A model generated the notes under the pieces. It was given only the letters and a program-made list of their open reading frames with translations. It was not told the origin of the DNA and did not search any database. From positions 1-64,000 of the forward strand of contig PLBE01000136.1 of NCBI GenBank assembly GCA_003134435.1: 64,000 nt of DNA, read 5' to 3'. Position 1 is the stretch's first letter. Each line of letters begins with the position of its first letter. Made by a program: the position numbers and the translations under genes. Below are positions 63,475 to 64,000 of the stretch, piece after piece. This stretch comes from Acidobacteriaceae bacterium. Lineage in GTDB: Bacteria > Acidobacteriota > Terriglobia > Terriglobales > Acidobacteriaceae.

Positions 63475-64000
63475 TTATGATGCGGATTGCTCCTCCGCTG
63501 TGCCCGGCGGGCGTCGAATTTCTTCCGGAAACGGCTCTCCGTCGGCCCATACCGCGCCATCCTCAAAGTGTTCTTTCTTCCAGATGGGCACGGTTTTCTT
63601 GAGAGTGTCGATGATCCAGCGAGATGCCTCAAATGCGGGGGCCCGGTGCGCCGAAGCCACTACGATGAGCACGCTGGTCTCTCCGATCTGCAGTCGGCCC
63701 AAGCGGTGGACGATGGACACTGCTGGCACCGCGAAACGCGTCCGCGCCTCTGCCGCCAGAGATTCCATCTGCTGCAGCGCCATGGCTTCATAGGCTTCGT
63801 AGTCGAGGTAGAGGGTGCGCCGCCCTCGGGTATGGTCGCGCACGACGCCTTCGAAAATCACAAGCGCGCCGTCGGAAGGACGCTGCAAACGCGCCGCTAC
63901 GGCCTCGCCATCGATACGCTCACGGACAATCCGGACTTCGTTCAGGACCTTTTGCTCAACTCTCTGAACTTGATCATCTCCGTTTTCTGGCAGCCCGCCG
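63475..64000 (-). CDS. moaE: molybdopterin synthase catalytic subunit MoaE, partial; probable MoaD-MoaE fusion
   Basis: Frame open to the window edge (175 codons visible). MoaE part: VRIVRERIDGEAVAARLQ, GALVIFEGVVRDHTRGRRTLYLDYEAYEAMA, VHRLGRLQIGETSVLIVVASAHRAPAFEASRWIID, VPIWKKEHFEDG, with catalytic Lys in KKE and the substrate-binding RxxR-like region. It joins two sulfurs from MoaD-thiocarboxylate to precursor Z. Upstream, the last visible residues read GGLPENGDDQVQRVEQKVLNE: MoaD ends in a GG, and here the frame has no stop or start after it, so a MoaD-MoaE fusion as in MoaX is likely. If so, the GG would not be a free C-terminus unless cleaved. Confidence 0.88.
   Translation of the reverse strand, partial: GGLPENGDDQVQRVEQKVLNEVRIVRERIDGEAVAARLQRPSDGALVIFEGVVRDHTRGRRTLYLDYEAYEAMALQQMESLAAEARTRFAVPAVSIVHRLGRLQIGETSVLIVVASAHRAPAFEASRWIIDTLKKTVPIWKKEHFEDGAVWADGEPFPEEIRRPPGTAEEQSAS

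Overview
The window is high-GC bacterial DNA that reads as an acidobacterium of the Terriglobia type (inference from content, not from a marker gene search). Pointers are two very large Oar-like TonB-dependent receptors with an N-terminal carboxypeptidase-regulatory domain, a VWFA-related secreted protein, a Ser/Thr kinase fused to TPRs, sulfatase-TPR fusions, RHS fragments, and many 7-8 bp tandem repeats between genes. The DNPR motif of MurE predicts meso-diaminopimelate peptidoglycan.

Layout. 1-4121 (minus): cheA, cheW and a HAMP-array chemoreceptor cut by the window edge. 4579-6998 (minus): ilvB-ilvN for branched-chain amino acids. 7368-9785 (minus): Ser/Thr kinase with TPRs. 9989-13132 (plus): REC-GGDEF diguanylate cyclase, queG, a dienoyl-CoA-reductase-like SDR. 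13298-17950 (minus): tRNA-Arg(TCT), a duplicated pair of secreted HExGEW proteins and small exported proteins. 18162-19226 (plus): ada. 19312-22040 (minus): Tat-exported GH2 glycosidase and a small secreted protein. 22218-33794 (minus): division and cell-wall (dcw) cluster mraZ-rsmH-(small ORF)-ftsL-ftsI-murE-murF-mraY-murD-ftsW, preceded by a clear promoter with three MraZ boxes at 10-bp spacing. 34348-36715 (minus): hfq-hflX and a CPXCG/YbjQ pair. 36961-40410 (plus): PuuD-like membrane protein, HEGGH membrane protein, and typA, which appears to start at CTG. 40507-40584: tRNA-Arg(CCG). 40609-44733: beta-barrel/PDZ fusion, secreted trypsin-like protease, a four-helix membrane protein and a repeat protein with EIVINLG motifs.

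44750-48671 is the accessory region. A hairpin and a 14-bp triplicate repeat lead into the 3' end of an rhs gene without its 5' part. Behind it lie several displaced, less GC-rich C-terminal tails. Three of them begin at the same in-frame GCCGCAAACAAC junction, and tails 1, 2 and 4 are followed by small membrane-protein genes with strong ribosome binding sites. This looks like an Rhs tail/immunity archive and is the best candidate for an undescribed system here.

48690-52856 (minus): tandem sulfatase-fold/TPR paralogues. 52959-62160 (minus): two small secreted proteins and two TonB-dependent receptors. 62509-64000 (minus): VWFA lipoprotein-like protein and moaE, probably the 3' half of a moaD-moaE fusion cut by the window edge. 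No transposase, integrase, CRISPR array, rRNA or replication origin was seen.
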